From Sinorhizobium terangae (GTDB lineage: Bacteria; Pseudomonadota; Alphaproteobacteria; Rhizobiales; Rhizobiaceae): a DNA stretch of 64,000 bases. How positions within the stretch are numbered: position 1 is the stretch's first letter; each line of letters begins with the position of its first letter. Shown here in pieces: positions 48,307 to 57,337 of the stretch. Made by a program: the position numbers and the translations under genes. The notes beneath the pieces are model-generated. The model saw nothing but the letters and a program-made list of their open reading frames with translations, was not told the DNA's origin and did not search any database. Where the stretch lies: positions 1 to 64,000 of the forward strand of contig NZ_WITC01000033.1 in the NCBI RefSeq assembly GCF_009601505.1, given 5' to 3'.

Positions 48307-49497
48307 ATGAACACCATGGTTTCCAGCGTTCAGCCGGCGTCGACTGGCTTCAGGGTCGACATCTCGCACGGAGAGCGCGTCGGTCGCGTGTCGTCGGAAT
48401 GGTTCTCACGCCCTGACGACGAGCGCTACCTCTCCCTTGGCGAACTCTACGATGCGGTGAAATCGCGGGCCGACCGCGCCCATGCCCGCACGGTCGAAAG
48501 CTCCGCCATCCGCGTCGAGGCGAGCCGTAATAATGCCGAGCGGCTCGAACTGATCGTTGCCGCTGAGACACGGCCCGTCACGCCGACACACTGGAGCTAC
48601 GGACAGCTTTGCGGCCTGGTCGGCGCGCCGGCGAGCTATATGCGCCAGCTTCCCGCTCCGCTTGCCGGCATCAACCTCCAGCACGGGCTCATCAACCACA
48701 GCGCCGAATTGGTAAAGACGCTCGAGGCCGACGACGGACGGCTCGAGCTCAGGGCGATTACCGGGCCAGAATACGGGAGAGTGTGGGACCATGAGCTTGT
48801 GTCAGCCGTCATGAACATCGCCGGCAATGGCACCGGCGACACGATGTGGAAGGTGCCGGGCGTTCTCGACTGGTCGACGATGACCCACAATCCCTTCGTC
48901 GACATCAGCAAGGAGACCACCACGCTCTATGCCAGCGACCGCGACGTCTTCCTCTTCCTCGTCGACGACACGCACCCGATCGAAGCCGGGCGCCTGCCGA
49001 ACGGCGAACCGGATCTCTATTTCCGCGGCTTCTATTGCTGGAACAGTGAAGTAGGCTCGAAGACACTCGGCATTGCCTCCTTCTACCTGCGGGCCGTGTG
49101 CTGCAATCGTAATCTCTGGGGCGTCGAGAATTTCGAGGAGATCGTCATTCGCCATTCGAAGTTTGCCGGCCATCGCTTCGCCCATGAGGCTGCACCGGCG
49201 CTGAACAACTTTGCGAATTCGTCCCCGGCGCCCTTTGTTGCCGGCATCAGGGCGGCACGCGAGCGCATCGTCGCCGGCACCGATGACGACCGGCAGGGTT
49301 TCTTGCGCAAGCGCGGCTTCTCGAAGGCTGAAACCGCCAGGATCATCGACACCGTCCTGCGGGAAGAAGGCCGGCCCCCGGAATCGATCTTCGATTTTGT
49401 CCAGGGAATAACGGCGCTTGCCCGAACGAAGTCTCATCAGGACACCCGCCTCGAACTGGAAGCCAAGGCGAAGAAGCTGCTCGAACAGGCTTCCTGA
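48307..49497 (+). CDS. DUF932 domain-containing protein
   Basis: 396 residues, a plasmid/phage family of unknown function (YkfC/YafZ-like), regularly found in the maintenance block of rhizobial plasmids. Typical stretches are THWSYGQLCGLVGAPASYMR, ITGPEYGRVWDHELV and RGFYCWNSEVGSKTLGIASF. The C-terminal KTKSHQDTRLELEAKAKKLL is helical. AGGAG lies nine bases before the ATG. It is bracketed by similar GC hairpins at 48263 and 49537, suggesting an independent transcription unit. Confidence 0.88.
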   Translation: MNTMVSSVQPASTGFRVDISHGERVGRVSSEWFSRPDDERYLSLGELYDAVKSRADRAHARTVESSAIRVEASRNNAERLELIVAAETRPVTPTHWSYGQLCGLVGAPASYMRQLPAPLAGINLQHGLINHSAELVKTLEADDGRLELRAITGPEYGRVWDHELVSAVMNIAGNGTGDTMWKVPGVLDWSTMTHNPFVDISKETTTLYASDRDVFLFLVDDTHPIEAGRLPNGEPDLYFRGFYCWNSEVGSKTLGIASFYLRAVCCNRNLWGVENFEEIVIRHSKFAGHRFAHEAAPALNNFANSSPAPFVAGIRAARERIVAGTDDDRQGFLRKRGFSKAETARIIDTVLREEGRPPESIFDFVQGITALARTKSHQDTRLELEAKAKKLLEQAS

Positions 49498-49536
49498 TCC
49501 TGCCTCCACTCAAGGATTCCCACCATCCGTCTTATC

Positions 49537-49559
49537 GCCCGGCTTCGCGCCGGGCTTTT
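49537..49559 (+). terminator. Intrinsic terminator after the DUF932 gene
   Basis: A perfect 7-bp stem, GCCCGGC with GCCGGGC, loop TTCGC, directly followed by TTTT. It lies 40 bases after the DUF932 stop. Confidence 0.75.
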
Positions 49560-49690
49560 CGCATTCCGAAAAAGGACGATGCAGCGACAGTGGCAAGAGG
49601 AGGAGGTGGGCTGAGCCGCGTGTGGCCCGGTCGGAGGTGGAGCGCGTGCTCCGGTGCGGGCCGGTCACTTTCGCGCGCCGGAGAAACACC

Positions 49691-50134
49691 ATGAAAACCA
49701 CCAAGGCCTATCTCGTGGAGCCGTTGAGCGCCACGATTCGCGTCGTCTCGATACCTCAAGAAAACCGGCTTGCGGTTATCCGAAGCCTCATCGGATGCAA
49801 CCGCATCGACTTCGTCCGGATGGACGATCGCCTGGCCGTCGTTGTCGATGATAACGGCCTCGATGGCACATTGCCCTGCCTGACGCGGCTCGATGGCTAC
49901 CCCTCACCGCTCGCCGGTAACCTTCTCGTCATCGGCACGGATGAGAATGGCGACCCTATCGACGTCGCGGCTGGAATCGACGAGATCGCCGGCCGGTTCA
50001 CCATCATCAGGCCGGTCCTGCGCCCGGTTTTCGAGGTGCTCGAGGGCACGCGGATTTTCGGGAGGCAATTGTGCGCGATGGAAGTGCGCATCGAGCTACG
50101 CCCACCCACTGTCGTCAGCGAAAATATCCACTGA
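49691..50134 (+). CDS. Hypothetical plasmid protein (DUF3846-like)
   Basis: 147 residues from MKTTKAYLVEPLSATIRVVS. The N-terminal half (VIRSLIGCNRIDFVRMDDRL, LAVVVDDNGL) followed by NLLVIGTDENGDPIDVAAG recalls the small DUF3846 plasmid/phage proteins. The ATG at 49691 follows GGAGAAACACC. It lies between the DUF932 gene and a GNAT-like fragment in the maintenance block. Function unknown. Confidence 0.65.
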   Translation: MKTTKAYLVEPLSATIRVVSIPQENRLAVIRSLIGCNRIDFVRMDDRLAVVVDDNGLDGTLPCLTRLDGYPSPLAGNLLVIGTDENGDPIDVAAGIDEIAGRFTIIRPVLRPVFEVLEGTRIFGRQLCAMEVRIELRPPTVVSENIH

Positions 50135-50261
50135 TCGTCACGGCGCAGACGGTCTGTCTTTGACGCGCATGGCCGGCGCACCGGTCCGTGACCTGTTTCC
50201 ACCGACCATCATGCCCGGACTTCGACAGAAGCGCCGGGCTTCCCCTGTAGAGGAGAACCCG

Positions 50262-50495
50262 ATGAGCTTCGCAATGCCGAGGCCTACCAATCGCGCCTGC
50301 GTTCAGGCGGCGAGCCTGATTGGCGGACGTGCGCTGATGGTCAACGCTGTCGACGAGGAGGCGGCACGGTTCTGGCAGAGACGAGGCTTTATTCCGACAA
50401 CGGATGATCCGCTCGTCCTCTTTCGATCCATCGCCGCAGCGCATGAGTGCGATAAAGGTCGTCGATTACAACACGGCACGGTCGGGACAGTTTGA
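50262..50495 (+). CDS. GNAT acetyltransferase C-terminal fragment
   Basis: 77 residues after GAGGAGAACCCG. ARFWQRRGFIPTTDDPLVLF is the last helix-strand of a GNAT fold, and IGGRALMVNAVDEE the strand before it. The acetyl-CoA binding segment is missing, so the product cannot be a complete enzyme. A GC hairpin (GCCCGG with CCGGGC near 50214-50244) stands just upstream, as at other genes of the block. Confidence 0.5.
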   Translation: MSFAMPRPTNRACVQAASLIGGRALMVNAVDEEAARFWQRRGFIPTTDDPLVLFRSIAAAHECDKGRRLQHGTVGTV

Positions 50496-50552
50496 GGCTC
50501 GGACGGTTCTGTTTCGCTTGCTGTTTCATGCTTTACGGGCGCCGACCGACCA

Positions 50553-51743
50553 CTACGGCAATCTCGGCATTTCGCCCTCGGTTACGCGCCAGACCCATGG
50601 GGTCATCTCGGGTCTTGCCTCGATCATTTCGGCCATGGCGCGCTCATAGTCCTCACCTCTCCCAGCCGGGACGATGAACATGGCGACCGGGGAGGGCCGC
50701 TGCTCCGGGAGCGTAACCGAAACGATCGGTTGATCGCGCGAGAGGTTGAAACGCAACCCCTTGACGCTCTTGCGTCGCAGTCCTGACAATCTCTCCAGAA
50801 GAAGCCGCTCGTGAGTGCTTTCGAACGGGATCCAGTTCTCGTTCACCACCATCATGGCGACCTCTTCGACGGCAGCGACCCCGGATGGCGAAATTCCGAA
50901 GGTCGCGATCAGGATGAGGTGGAATTCGCCGTTCGAGCGCCAAAGCTCAAGTTCCGTTTCGTATCTGGCAACGAGCCGCTTCCATGTCCCTTCCTCGATC
51001 ATAAGGGGAAAGGGCAGATGCCGGAGCGTGATGCGGTGTCCCTCGCGGGCAACTGTGAACTCCTTCACTTCCGCAACGATGATCATCAGCTTGCGCGGCC
51101 CCGTCAGGGATGCTTGCGCGCCGGCAAGTGCTGTAGCCCGGCGCGCCGCAATTCCTTCCTTGTCCTCGTGATGGAAAACCTCCGGCACGAACAGCACGTC
51201 GCTGAGCTCTCCGCCTCGTGCCGTCATTTGCGACGCAGCATTCGTCAGGCTCGTGCGTACCCGGCCCCAGCCACGCCTGCCGCCCCAGGAGGAGCGCCAT
51301 GCGGTCAGTTCCCCTATTTCCCACAGGTAGTGCAGCATGGCGCGCAACGAGAGCTTCTTCGTTTCGTTGCGGATGGCGGGCTCCGACGGTTCTGTCGGTG
51401 CAGTCGGCCCCGTGCGCGGGCCTCTCTTCGTCATCGAGAAATCGAGCTTCAGGGCCGAGCGGCCGTTGGCATCGATCTGTATGGCATTGCCGATCAAAGG
51501 CCCGAGGCCGGTCAACTCGTAGGGAGCCTCATAAGATGGGCAGGCCGGCTCGTGATCACGCCCGGAAAGCGGCATGCGTTTGACGAGATACTGTCCGTCT
51601 ATCCGCGCGATGTACATGGCAACCGACGGATCCTTGCACTGGCAATGCGGCCGGAGCTTCTGCTCGTAAGCGTGGGGAAGGAGGCTTCGAAGATCAGCAG
51701 AATCCTCTGCGTATGACGTGTCGCCGATCAGAAACCGTCGCAC
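50553..51743 (-). CDS. DUF1173 family protein
   Basis: 396 residues, a family restricted largely to alphaproteobacterial plasmids. The N-terminal Cys/His segment (HCQCKDPSVAMYIARIDGQY, HEPACPSYEAP) suggests metal binding. The rest includes SLRAMLHYLWEIGELTAWR. The GTG start follows AGGAGCG. It is transcribed opposite to the surrounding block. Function unknown. Confidence 0.82.
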   Translation of the reverse strand: MRRFLIGDTSYAEDSADLRSLLPHAYEQKLRPHCQCKDPSVAMYIARIDGQYLVKRMPLSGRDHEPACPSYEAPYELTGLGPLIGNAIQIDANGRSALKLDFSMTKRGPRTGPTAPTEPSEPAIRNETKKLSLRAMLHYLWEIGELTAWRSSWGGRRGWGRVRTSLTNAASQMTARGGELSDVLFVPEVFHHEDKEGIAARRATALAGAQASLTGPRKLMIIVAEVKEFTVAREGHRITLRHLPFPLMIEEGTWKRLVARYETELELWRSNGEFHLILIATFGISPSGVAAVEEVAMMVVNENWIPFESTHERLLLERLSGLRRKSVKGLRFNLSRDQPIVSVTLPEQRPSPVAMFIVPAGRGEDYERAMAEMIEARPEMTPWVWRVTEGEMPRLP

Positions 51744-51865
51744 ACCGCTCCTCCTGCCTTGTCTCGGAAATCTCGTTCAGACGGATCGTCCAATGGCAAT
51801 GTAGCCGAATCCTTCGGTTAGACTAACTCAAACAAAGCAGTATGTGCAATGTCGGATGATCTGCT

Positions 51866-52150
51866 TTATCGCCACAGGCAGGACAGTGGCGCCGCGGCAA
51901 TCCTGTCGCCGAACGGCACAACATCGGTATTGTCATAAAGGACGGCGCCAAAGGCAGATTTCTCGCCATATGCTTCTGCAAGCGTCCTGATGCCCCCGAA
52001 TCGCTCACCTTCACGGTGGCGCTTGCGCTGACCTCGATCGCTGCGATCGTGCCATCGTCGCGCTCGAGCACCACATCCAACTCGCGCATCTGCTGGTCCC
52101 GGAAATGATCATTGGAAATCAACAGGCTGTTGATTGGGATGTCACGTGAT
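51866..52150 (-). pseudogene. DUF4143-type ATPase C-terminal relic
   Basis: HFRDQQMRELDVVLERDDGT and IAAIEVSASATVKVSD in one frame, continued in another by GIRTLAEAYGEKSAFGAVLY, DNTDVVPFGDRIAAAPLSCL. This is the C-terminal nuclease-like domain found in AAA_14/DUF4143 ATPases. The ATPase part is absent and a frameshift divides the rest. Confidence 0.6.
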
Positions 52151-52316
52151 GAAACCTGGAAGTCGCTCACGGCATGAACTTGAACCAATACCCCCTCTTC
52201 TTCGGAGAGGACGCTGCGCGACGCAGGAGGGAGAGGGGGGCCGGGAAAGGTCGGCTTGGCAGGGCTTGGAGAGCGCCCGCGAGGTCGTCCATTTCTCGCT
52301 CTCTACGGGGTTCCCC

Positions 52317-52643
52317 ATGAACGTCATCGCTTCTAAAGTCACGAACGTGGCCGCCGCACCGCTCATTGTCGCCGGCCGGCCCGTCCCAATGCTGAATGCC
52401 GGCCATGAGCTCCTTCCGCACCTCAACCGCGGCCGCTCCATCGGCGCAGCCGATCGTCGGCCCCTTATGACGCATGCCTTTAGCGGCAGCGATACCGAGT
52501 TCTGGTCATGGGAAGGCGCGTTCGAGGCGACTGAGACGGCTAAGGCCCTGCTTCGATGCAAGTTCGGCGCGGTGATTGCCCGGGCGAACGCGCCGGAGGT
52601 GGCACTCGGACTTCGCCGCATCGCTGTCGCGACTCTCAAGTGA
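52317..52643 (+). CDS. N-terminal fragment of a plasmid methyltransferase/helicase protein
   Basis: 108 residues. NAGHELLPHLNRGRSIGAAD and the following WEGAFEATETAKALLRCKFG resemble the extreme N-terminus of the very large (about 1400-residue) rhizobial plasmid proteins that combine a SAM methyltransferase with a DEAD/DEAH helicase. The remaining domains are missing and a Toprim gene follows after 15 bases. It is therefore probably a truncated relic, though the short frame itself is intact. Confidence 0.5.
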   Translation: MNVIASKVTNVAAAPLIVAGRPVPMLNAGHELLPHLNRGRSIGAADRRPLMTHAFSGSDTEFWSWEGAFEATETAKALLRCKFGAVIARANAPEVALGLRRIAVATLK

Positions 52644-52658
52644 CGGAGGCTGCCGCCC

Positions 52659-53695
52659 ATGTTGTCCGCTTCGGAACTGGCGGATCGTCTCGCGCGCGAT
52701 GCCGAGGCGGCCTGCCGCCACTATCTCTCAGCCGGCCGTCGGGTCGGCAACTACTGGATCGTCGGAAACGTCGCCAACGACGAGGGCCGCTCGCTCTACG
52801 TTCAACTTGCCGGCCCGCGCGCCGGAAAATGGGTCGATGCGGCGACCGGCCAATACGGGGACCTGCTCGACCTCGTGCGGGAGGCCTGCGGGCTCATCGA
52901 CTTCCGCGACGTTGCCGCAGAAGTGCGGCACTTCTTGAGCCTGCCCCAATCCCAACCGGCGTCGCCCCGAAAGGGCGACGCCCGGGACCTTTCTTCGGTC
53001 GACAGACCAGCCTGGGAACGCGTCCGCCGCCTGTTCCGGATGACGGAGCCACTGGCGGGGACGCTCGCCGAGCGCTACCTGCGTGAGCGCGGCATCCTGC
53101 GGGCACCCGCACAGCCGGCGCTGCGGTTCCATCCATCCTGCTACTACCGGGATCTGGTGAGCGGTCGGACGATGAGCATTCCGGCCCTGATCGCCGCGGT
53201 GACCGATCCCTCCGGCGCGATCACCGGAGTGCACCGAACCTGGCTTGACCCGAACGGCGACGGCAAGGCCAAGGTGGACGATCCCCGCCGTGCGCTCGGC
53301 CGCCTCCTCGGCAATGGCGTGCGTTTCTGTTTTCCGAGCAGCGCGCGCGTTTCGGTGATGGCGGCCGGCGAGGGCCTCGAAAGCATGCTGTCGCTCTCCC
53401 AGGTGATGCCGGGCATGCCAATGGTTTCGGCGCTGACTGCAAATCACCTCGCCGCGTTCCGGCTCCCGAGGGTTGCCAGCGCCTCTATATTGCCGCCGAC
53501 GCCGATGCGGCCGGCCGCCATGGTCTCGAGGCATTGAGCCGCCGGGCGCAGGCGGCGAGAATCCTGCCGCTCGTGCTCGCTCCGGAACTCGGCGATTTCA
53601 ACGAGGATCTGCGGCAGCTGGGGCCGGAACGGCTCATAGCCCATTTGCGGGCGGAGCTCGCGCCGGAAGACGCGCTGGCTTTTCTGCCCGCTTGA
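52659..53695 (+). pseudogene. Toprim-domain plasmid protein (DUF7146-like), frameshifted
   Basis: N-terminal zinc-finger-less primase-like region (GRRVGNYWIVGNVANDEGRS, GKWVDAATGQYGDLLDLV), a middle helical part (RYLRERGI), and the Toprim start (VMAAGEGLESMLSLSQVMPG). The frame breaks near 53468; a one-base addition continues into GCQRLYIAADADAAGRHGLE and GDFNEDLRQLGPERLIAHL to a stop at 53693. The acidic Toprim residues (GEGLES and the ADADAAG motif) are therefore on either side of the break. Homologues are common on rhizobial plasmids. Confidence 0.8.
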
Positions 53696-53941
53696 GGCGG
53701 CCGGCAGGGGCCGCGAGCCGGTGCAGCGCCACCGCATTAGGGAAGGCGCGTCGCTGGCGCCTGTCCTTCCGGTGGGCGCACACCCGCGGGCCTGCCGGGA
53801 GCCGACCCTTACCACGCGGTCCCGGGCCTTCAGCGGGGCAGTCAGGTTTCTTCCCCTGCCGGGCCAGCTTCACGCATCGGCCATTCCGAAAATCCGTTCC
53901 CCGGTTCTCGGGCCGATGCGATGGCCCGGCATTCCTCGCGG

Positions 53942-54003
53942 GACAAGAAACCTTCTTGTCCCCGCCCTGCGCTTGCGCTGGGCCGCGGCGCAAAGCGCCG
54001 CGG
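53942..54003 (+). other. Hairpin-rich GC leader of the DUF2493 gene
   Basis: The gap 53696-54079 contains no gene. It holds perfect hairpins GACAAGAA/TTCTTGTC (loop ACC, 53942-53960) and CCGCGGCGC/GCGCCGCGG (loop AAA, 53983-54003), less than 80 bases before the DUF2493 start. They could form a structured 5' leader. Confidence 0.5.
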
Positions 54004-54079
54004 TTCCGGCCCGGCTGTCGCGTGGGAGGGACCGCCGTCAGGCCGCGAGAGGCGCGGCCGCAACCGGATGGAGAGACCC

Positions 54080-55021
54080 ATGGACCTTTCGCTTCCCCTT
54101 GACGACGGCTACGACCTCCACCACGCGTCTTCGCCGACCAGCCGTTTCATCTACGAGATGCAGCTTTACGGCCATCGCCCCTTCCAGGATGAGCCGGACC
54201 CGCGGCCGCTGCCCGAGGAGCCGGTCGTCCAGTCGGCGCTCACCACGATCTTCGATGCCCTGTTCGGGATGCTCAGCGACACGCGGTTGGAGCCTGATCT
54301 CGAAGGCTTGCTCTGGTCGATGGTCAATCTCTTCCATCGCGCCGGCGAGCGCATCCAGCGGGAGCTTCAGCGCAACGAGGACGGGCAACGCGCCGGACAA
54401 AGCGAACAGGACGGCTCGGAAGTGAAGAGCGTCGAGCTGGAACGCCTTGTCGCCGAGGGCATCACGCTTCTGGAGCGCCGCAACGCCTTCGAGTTCATGC
54501 GCGATTATGCGGCTGACCTGTTCGAGGCTGAGACCGGGTCGGCATGGCGGCCGCGCACCGGCTCGAAGGTCAACCACGCCCACATGACCGCGGCGATGAT
54601 CGACAGCCGCGATTTCCTGTCCGCCCGCCGGCGCGCTGAGACCGAGGTGTTGATCCCCGCCGGCACCAAGATCGCCTTCGGCGGCGGCATCGACTACAAC
54701 GACCATCAGGCGATCTGGGACGCGCTTGATCGCGCCCGGACGAAGTTCCCGGACATGGTGCTGCTGCACGGCGGCTCGCCGAAGGGCGCGGAGCGCATCG
54801 CCGCCTGCTGGGCCGAGACCCGCAAGGTGACGCAGATCGCCTTCAAGCCGAACTGGACGAAGCACGCGAAGGCCGCCCCCTTCCGCCGCAATGACGACAT
54901 GCTCCTGGCCATGCCGAGCGGAGTCATCATCTTCCCGGGCTCCGGCATTACCGGGAATCTCGCCGACAAGGCCCGCCGCTTCGGCATACCGGTCTGGCGC
55001 TTCGGAGGGAATGGCGCGTGA
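54080..55021 (+). CDS. DUF2493 domain-containing protein
   Basis: 313 residues. The N-terminal 180 are helical and Glu-rich. The C-terminal DUF2493 domain, a SLOG-like Rossmann fold predicted to bind nucleotide-derived ligands, shows KIAFGGGIDYNDHQAIWDAL, MVLLHGGSPKGAERIAACWA and PSGVIIFPGSGITGNLADKA. The start at 54080 follows GGAGAGACCC; an ATG at 54068 is in frame. A standard gene of rhizobial plasmid maintenance blocks. Confidence 0.87.
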   Translation: MDLSLPLDDGYDLHHASSPTSRFIYEMQLYGHRPFQDEPDPRPLPEEPVVQSALTTIFDALFGMLSDTRLEPDLEGLLWSMVNLFHRAGERIQRELQRNEDGQRAGQSEQDGSEVKSVELERLVAEGITLLERRNAFEFMRDYAADLFEAETGSAWRPRTGSKVNHAHMTAAMIDSRDFLSARRRAETEVLIPAGTKIAFGGGIDYNDHQAIWDALDRARTKFPDMVLLHGGSPKGAERIAACWAETRKVTQIAFKPNWTKHAKAAPFRRNDDMLLAMPSGVIIFPGSGITGNLADKARRFGIPVWRFGGNGA

Positions 55022-55164
55022 GCGCCATTCCCCCTGTCTTGCGTCGTCTTTCCTCATCACTGCGCCAAAACCGAAGTATCGAACCCGCGTTACTGTAAGA
55101 TATATGCGCTCGCAGGACAGGAACGAGCCATGGCCACGACAGCGCCCAGGACGCACCCGTCTCG

Positions 55165-55404
55165 ATGCGGTTCGGCGACGATGATCTGACCATTGTCGAT
55201 TGCGGCGCGGAGCTGCTCGGCCTGTCGCGCAAGGCGCAGGCCGGCGAATTCGCGGCTTTGGACGCCACTCCCAAGCATCGGACATGCATGGGTGGAGGGC
55301 GCGCCGGCCGCTCGAGGATGTTGGCGGCGTGCTCGGCTATGAGCGCTTCCTGGACATCATGTCGGTGGTGTGGTGGGCATTTCGATCCCGAGTGGGTGGC
55401 CTAG
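55165..55404 (+). pseudogene. pRiA4b ORF-3-like relic
   Basis: Fragments in two frames give PLEDVGGVLGYERFLDIM and CGGHFDPEWVA. This matches the C-terminal pattern (PPEDxGGxxGYxxFLE ... FDPE) of the plasmid pRiA4b ORF-3 / IS1096 TnpR-like family. The order is interrupted by frameshifts and the N-terminal part is not recognisable. Confidence 0.5.
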
Positions 55405-55468
55405 CGCATCGGCCCGAAAATCGGCCCCGATTTTCGGAAAGCACGATGCGTGGAATCAAAGAGTTACA

Positions 55469-55495
55469 GCGTCCTTTGTGCGTCCTAAAGGACGC
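55469..55495. repeat. Intergenic palindrome
   Basis: GCGTCCTTT and AAAGGACGC form a perfect 9-bp stem around GTGCGTCCT. It is related to the second half of the element at 37889-37965 and is typical of repeated intergenic palindromes in rhizobia. Confidence 0.55.
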
Positions 55496-55674
55496 GCGGA
55501 ACGCATTGCGCCTGGATGTCAAGCGCCGGCTGTTTCAGCCAAAGCCGAGACGTAGCGAACCGAAGGCGGCGTAAGTAAACGCAGCGCCGCGATCGCCCGC
55601 ATCACTCCGCCATCAGCATTCAACCTTGACGATCAGGATGTCGCGGATCCCTGGCTGCCCCGAAGCTGCCATGT

Positions 55675-56079
55675 TCAAAGCGACCAGTCCTCCACACGTA
55701 GATTCTCAACCCTGTTGAACTCGCCGACATTGTTGGTGACGAGCGTCAGTCCACGGGCTTTCGCCTGTCCCGCGATCAGCACATCATAGGGGCCGATGGG
55801 CGTCCCCTTCGCCGCAAGGGCGGCTCGGATCGCGCCCGCGACAAAGGCATCGTTCTGGTCAAAGTCGAGGATAGGAAAATCCGCCATCAACAAACGCAAG
55901 GTTTCGAGGTTGTGTTGGACCTTTGCGCTTCTCTGCGCTCCAAAATAGAGTTCATACGCGACGACCGACGGCAGGCCGATACTGCCCTGAGGGCTATCGA
56001 GTACACGGCTGACCAATGTATCCGATTTGCGGCCGATCAAGGCAATGACGGCATTGGTGTCGAGAAGATGCGAGATCAC
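55675..56079 (-). CDS. vapC: VapC-like PIN-domain toxin
   Basis: 134 residues: HLLDTNAVIALIG (first Asp), SVVAYELYFGAQ (Glu) and PIGPYDVLIAGQAKARGLTL, then VTNNVGEFNRV (late Asp and Asn), a complete PIN active site. The start overlaps the antitoxin stop by four bases. It is the only VapBC pair of this window where both genes are intact and of the AbrB-antitoxin type. Confidence 0.9.
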   Translation of the reverse strand: MISHLLDTNAVIALIGRKSDTLVSRVLDSPQGSIGLPSVVAYELYFGAQRSAKVQHNLETLRLLMADFPILDFDQNDAFVAGAIRAALAAKGTPIGPYDVLIAGQAKARGLTLVTNNVGEFNRVENLRVEDWSL

Positions 56080-56336
56080 CGAAACACCGCGTCAATGTCT
56101 GGCCGATCCTGCTGTTCCGGCTGCTCGCGCCCGCTCTCCATAAAGTCTTCACTCATGCCACGGGCGAGCGCCGCCTTCAGCGACGACCACGGCTCGGCCT
56201 CCTCGACATGCGGGCGCAGAATGAGAGCATCGCCCTCCTGCGTGATCTCCACGCGGTCGACGTTGAAGCGGAATTCTTTCGGCAGGCGAACAGCCTGCGA
56301 ATTTCCGGACTGGAATACCCGTGCAAGATGGGGCAT
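56076..56336 (-). CDS. vapB: VapB-like AbrB-fold antitoxin
   Basis: 86 residues: ARVFQSGNSQAVRLPKEFRF is the swapped-hairpin AbrB DNA-binding domain, and EPWSSLKAALARGMSEDFME the toxin-binding tail. A perfect palindrome CGTATATACG lies about 30 bases upstream (56365-56374) and may be its operator. Confidence 0.88.
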   Translation of the reverse strand: MPHLARVFQSGNSQAVRLPKEFRFNVDRVEITQEGDALILRPHVEEAEPWSSLKAALARGMSEDFMESGREQPEQQDRPDIDAVFR

Positions 56337-56364
56337 GGTCGCCTCCCTTCTGTATCTACTCAGC

Positions 56365-56374
56365 CGTATATACG
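56365..56374 (-). promoter_or_regulatory. Candidate VapB operator
   Basis: Perfect 10-bp palindrome CGTATATACG, 29 bases upstream of the vapB start, in an AT-rich stretch that would suit a promoter. Confidence 0.45.
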
Positions 56375-56389
56375 ATCCTTCGGCCCTCA

Positions 56390-57042
56390 GTTCAAGAAGG
56401 GCTTGATCGCGCCCGGCGATCCGCCGGGCCGAGCTTTATTTCGCCGGTAAGCCGGCTCGACAAAGCCTGCAAGTAGTCGCCGCGGTGATCGACCGGCTGG
56501 CGAGCGGCGAGGGGCATGACGCTGGCCATCAGCTCCTGCACGCGAGTCGATGGCCGTCAAGCAATGCCGGATCGCCGTCGATGAATACAGTTGCGATGTC
56601 GCCGGGCGCCCCTGGTACGTAGAGCCGGACGCAAAGGCCTTCGGCCGGTTCGGCAGGCCCCAGGTGATGAAGATTGCGGCTGCTTTTTCCAAGGCAATCC
56701 GGCCGGCGGCATGTGCACGGGGTGAACGAGAGCCGACCCCGCTTGTACATCCCTGCCAAGGAGACTGCGGTCGTGCCGAGGCCGGACGGTGGGCAAGATT
56801 GCCGAAGATCGCTGGTCAGGGCCGGCGCGGGCCAGCTGTGCAAGATATTGCCGCGTGGCTTGCTGGCGATATGGTCACCGCATTCGGATCAACGTGCAGC
56901 CGACAGACGTGGCGGGAGTGGAGTGCGCTCGCTCGCGCCAATTGGCAGGGATGGATGAGAATGACGGTGGGTCGGACGGTGTGCCCGTATCGGAAGGTGC
57001 TGGCGGTCTTCTGCAGTGCTGGACGGGGCGGCCGGTGTGGTC
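56390..57042. other. Region without an assignable gene
   Basis: About 650 bases. A minus-strand frame at 56529-56843 includes VRLYVPGAPGDIATVFIDGD, which looks protein-like, and the parallel frames share its codon pattern, so a decayed leftward gene is possible. No family was recognised. Confidence 0.35.
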
Positions 57043-57337
57043 TGTCGCCAGCTTCGGTTGCACGAGACCATTCCCGTTTCTGTGTCGCCCTTTAGCCGAC
57101 CGCCTGCTTTCGCGGTCAACCCCTGAAGGGGTACGTCTCGGCAAAAATTCCGCAAAATTCGACTTCGGTTCTTCATGCGGGCGCCTGGCGCATTCCCGCC
57201 CGCAATCGGTGAAAGCGCGCCCGCTTTTTGGCGGAAAGTAGAATTTTGCAGCATTTTCGCCGAGATGACCGCAGCAGACCGGCCGTCTCTTCACGCGCCA
57301 TCGGGAATGGTCCCGAGCAACCGAAGGAGACAGCATC
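57043..57337. repeat. Large nested inverted repeat / structured leader of the DUF736 gene
   Basis: Outer arms 57052-57076 and 57309-57333 are complementary at 23 of 25 positions (both contain TTCGGTTGC and GACCATTCCCG when read inward). Inside, TCTCGGC (57136-57142) pairs with GCCGAGA (57259-57265) and GCAAAATTC (57152-57160) with GAATTTTGC (57241-57249). Two local hairpins fill the centre: GCGGGCG (57177) with CGCCCGC (57197), and CCGC (57221) with GCGG (57231). The DUF736 ribosome-binding site lies at the right edge. Confidence 0.7.
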
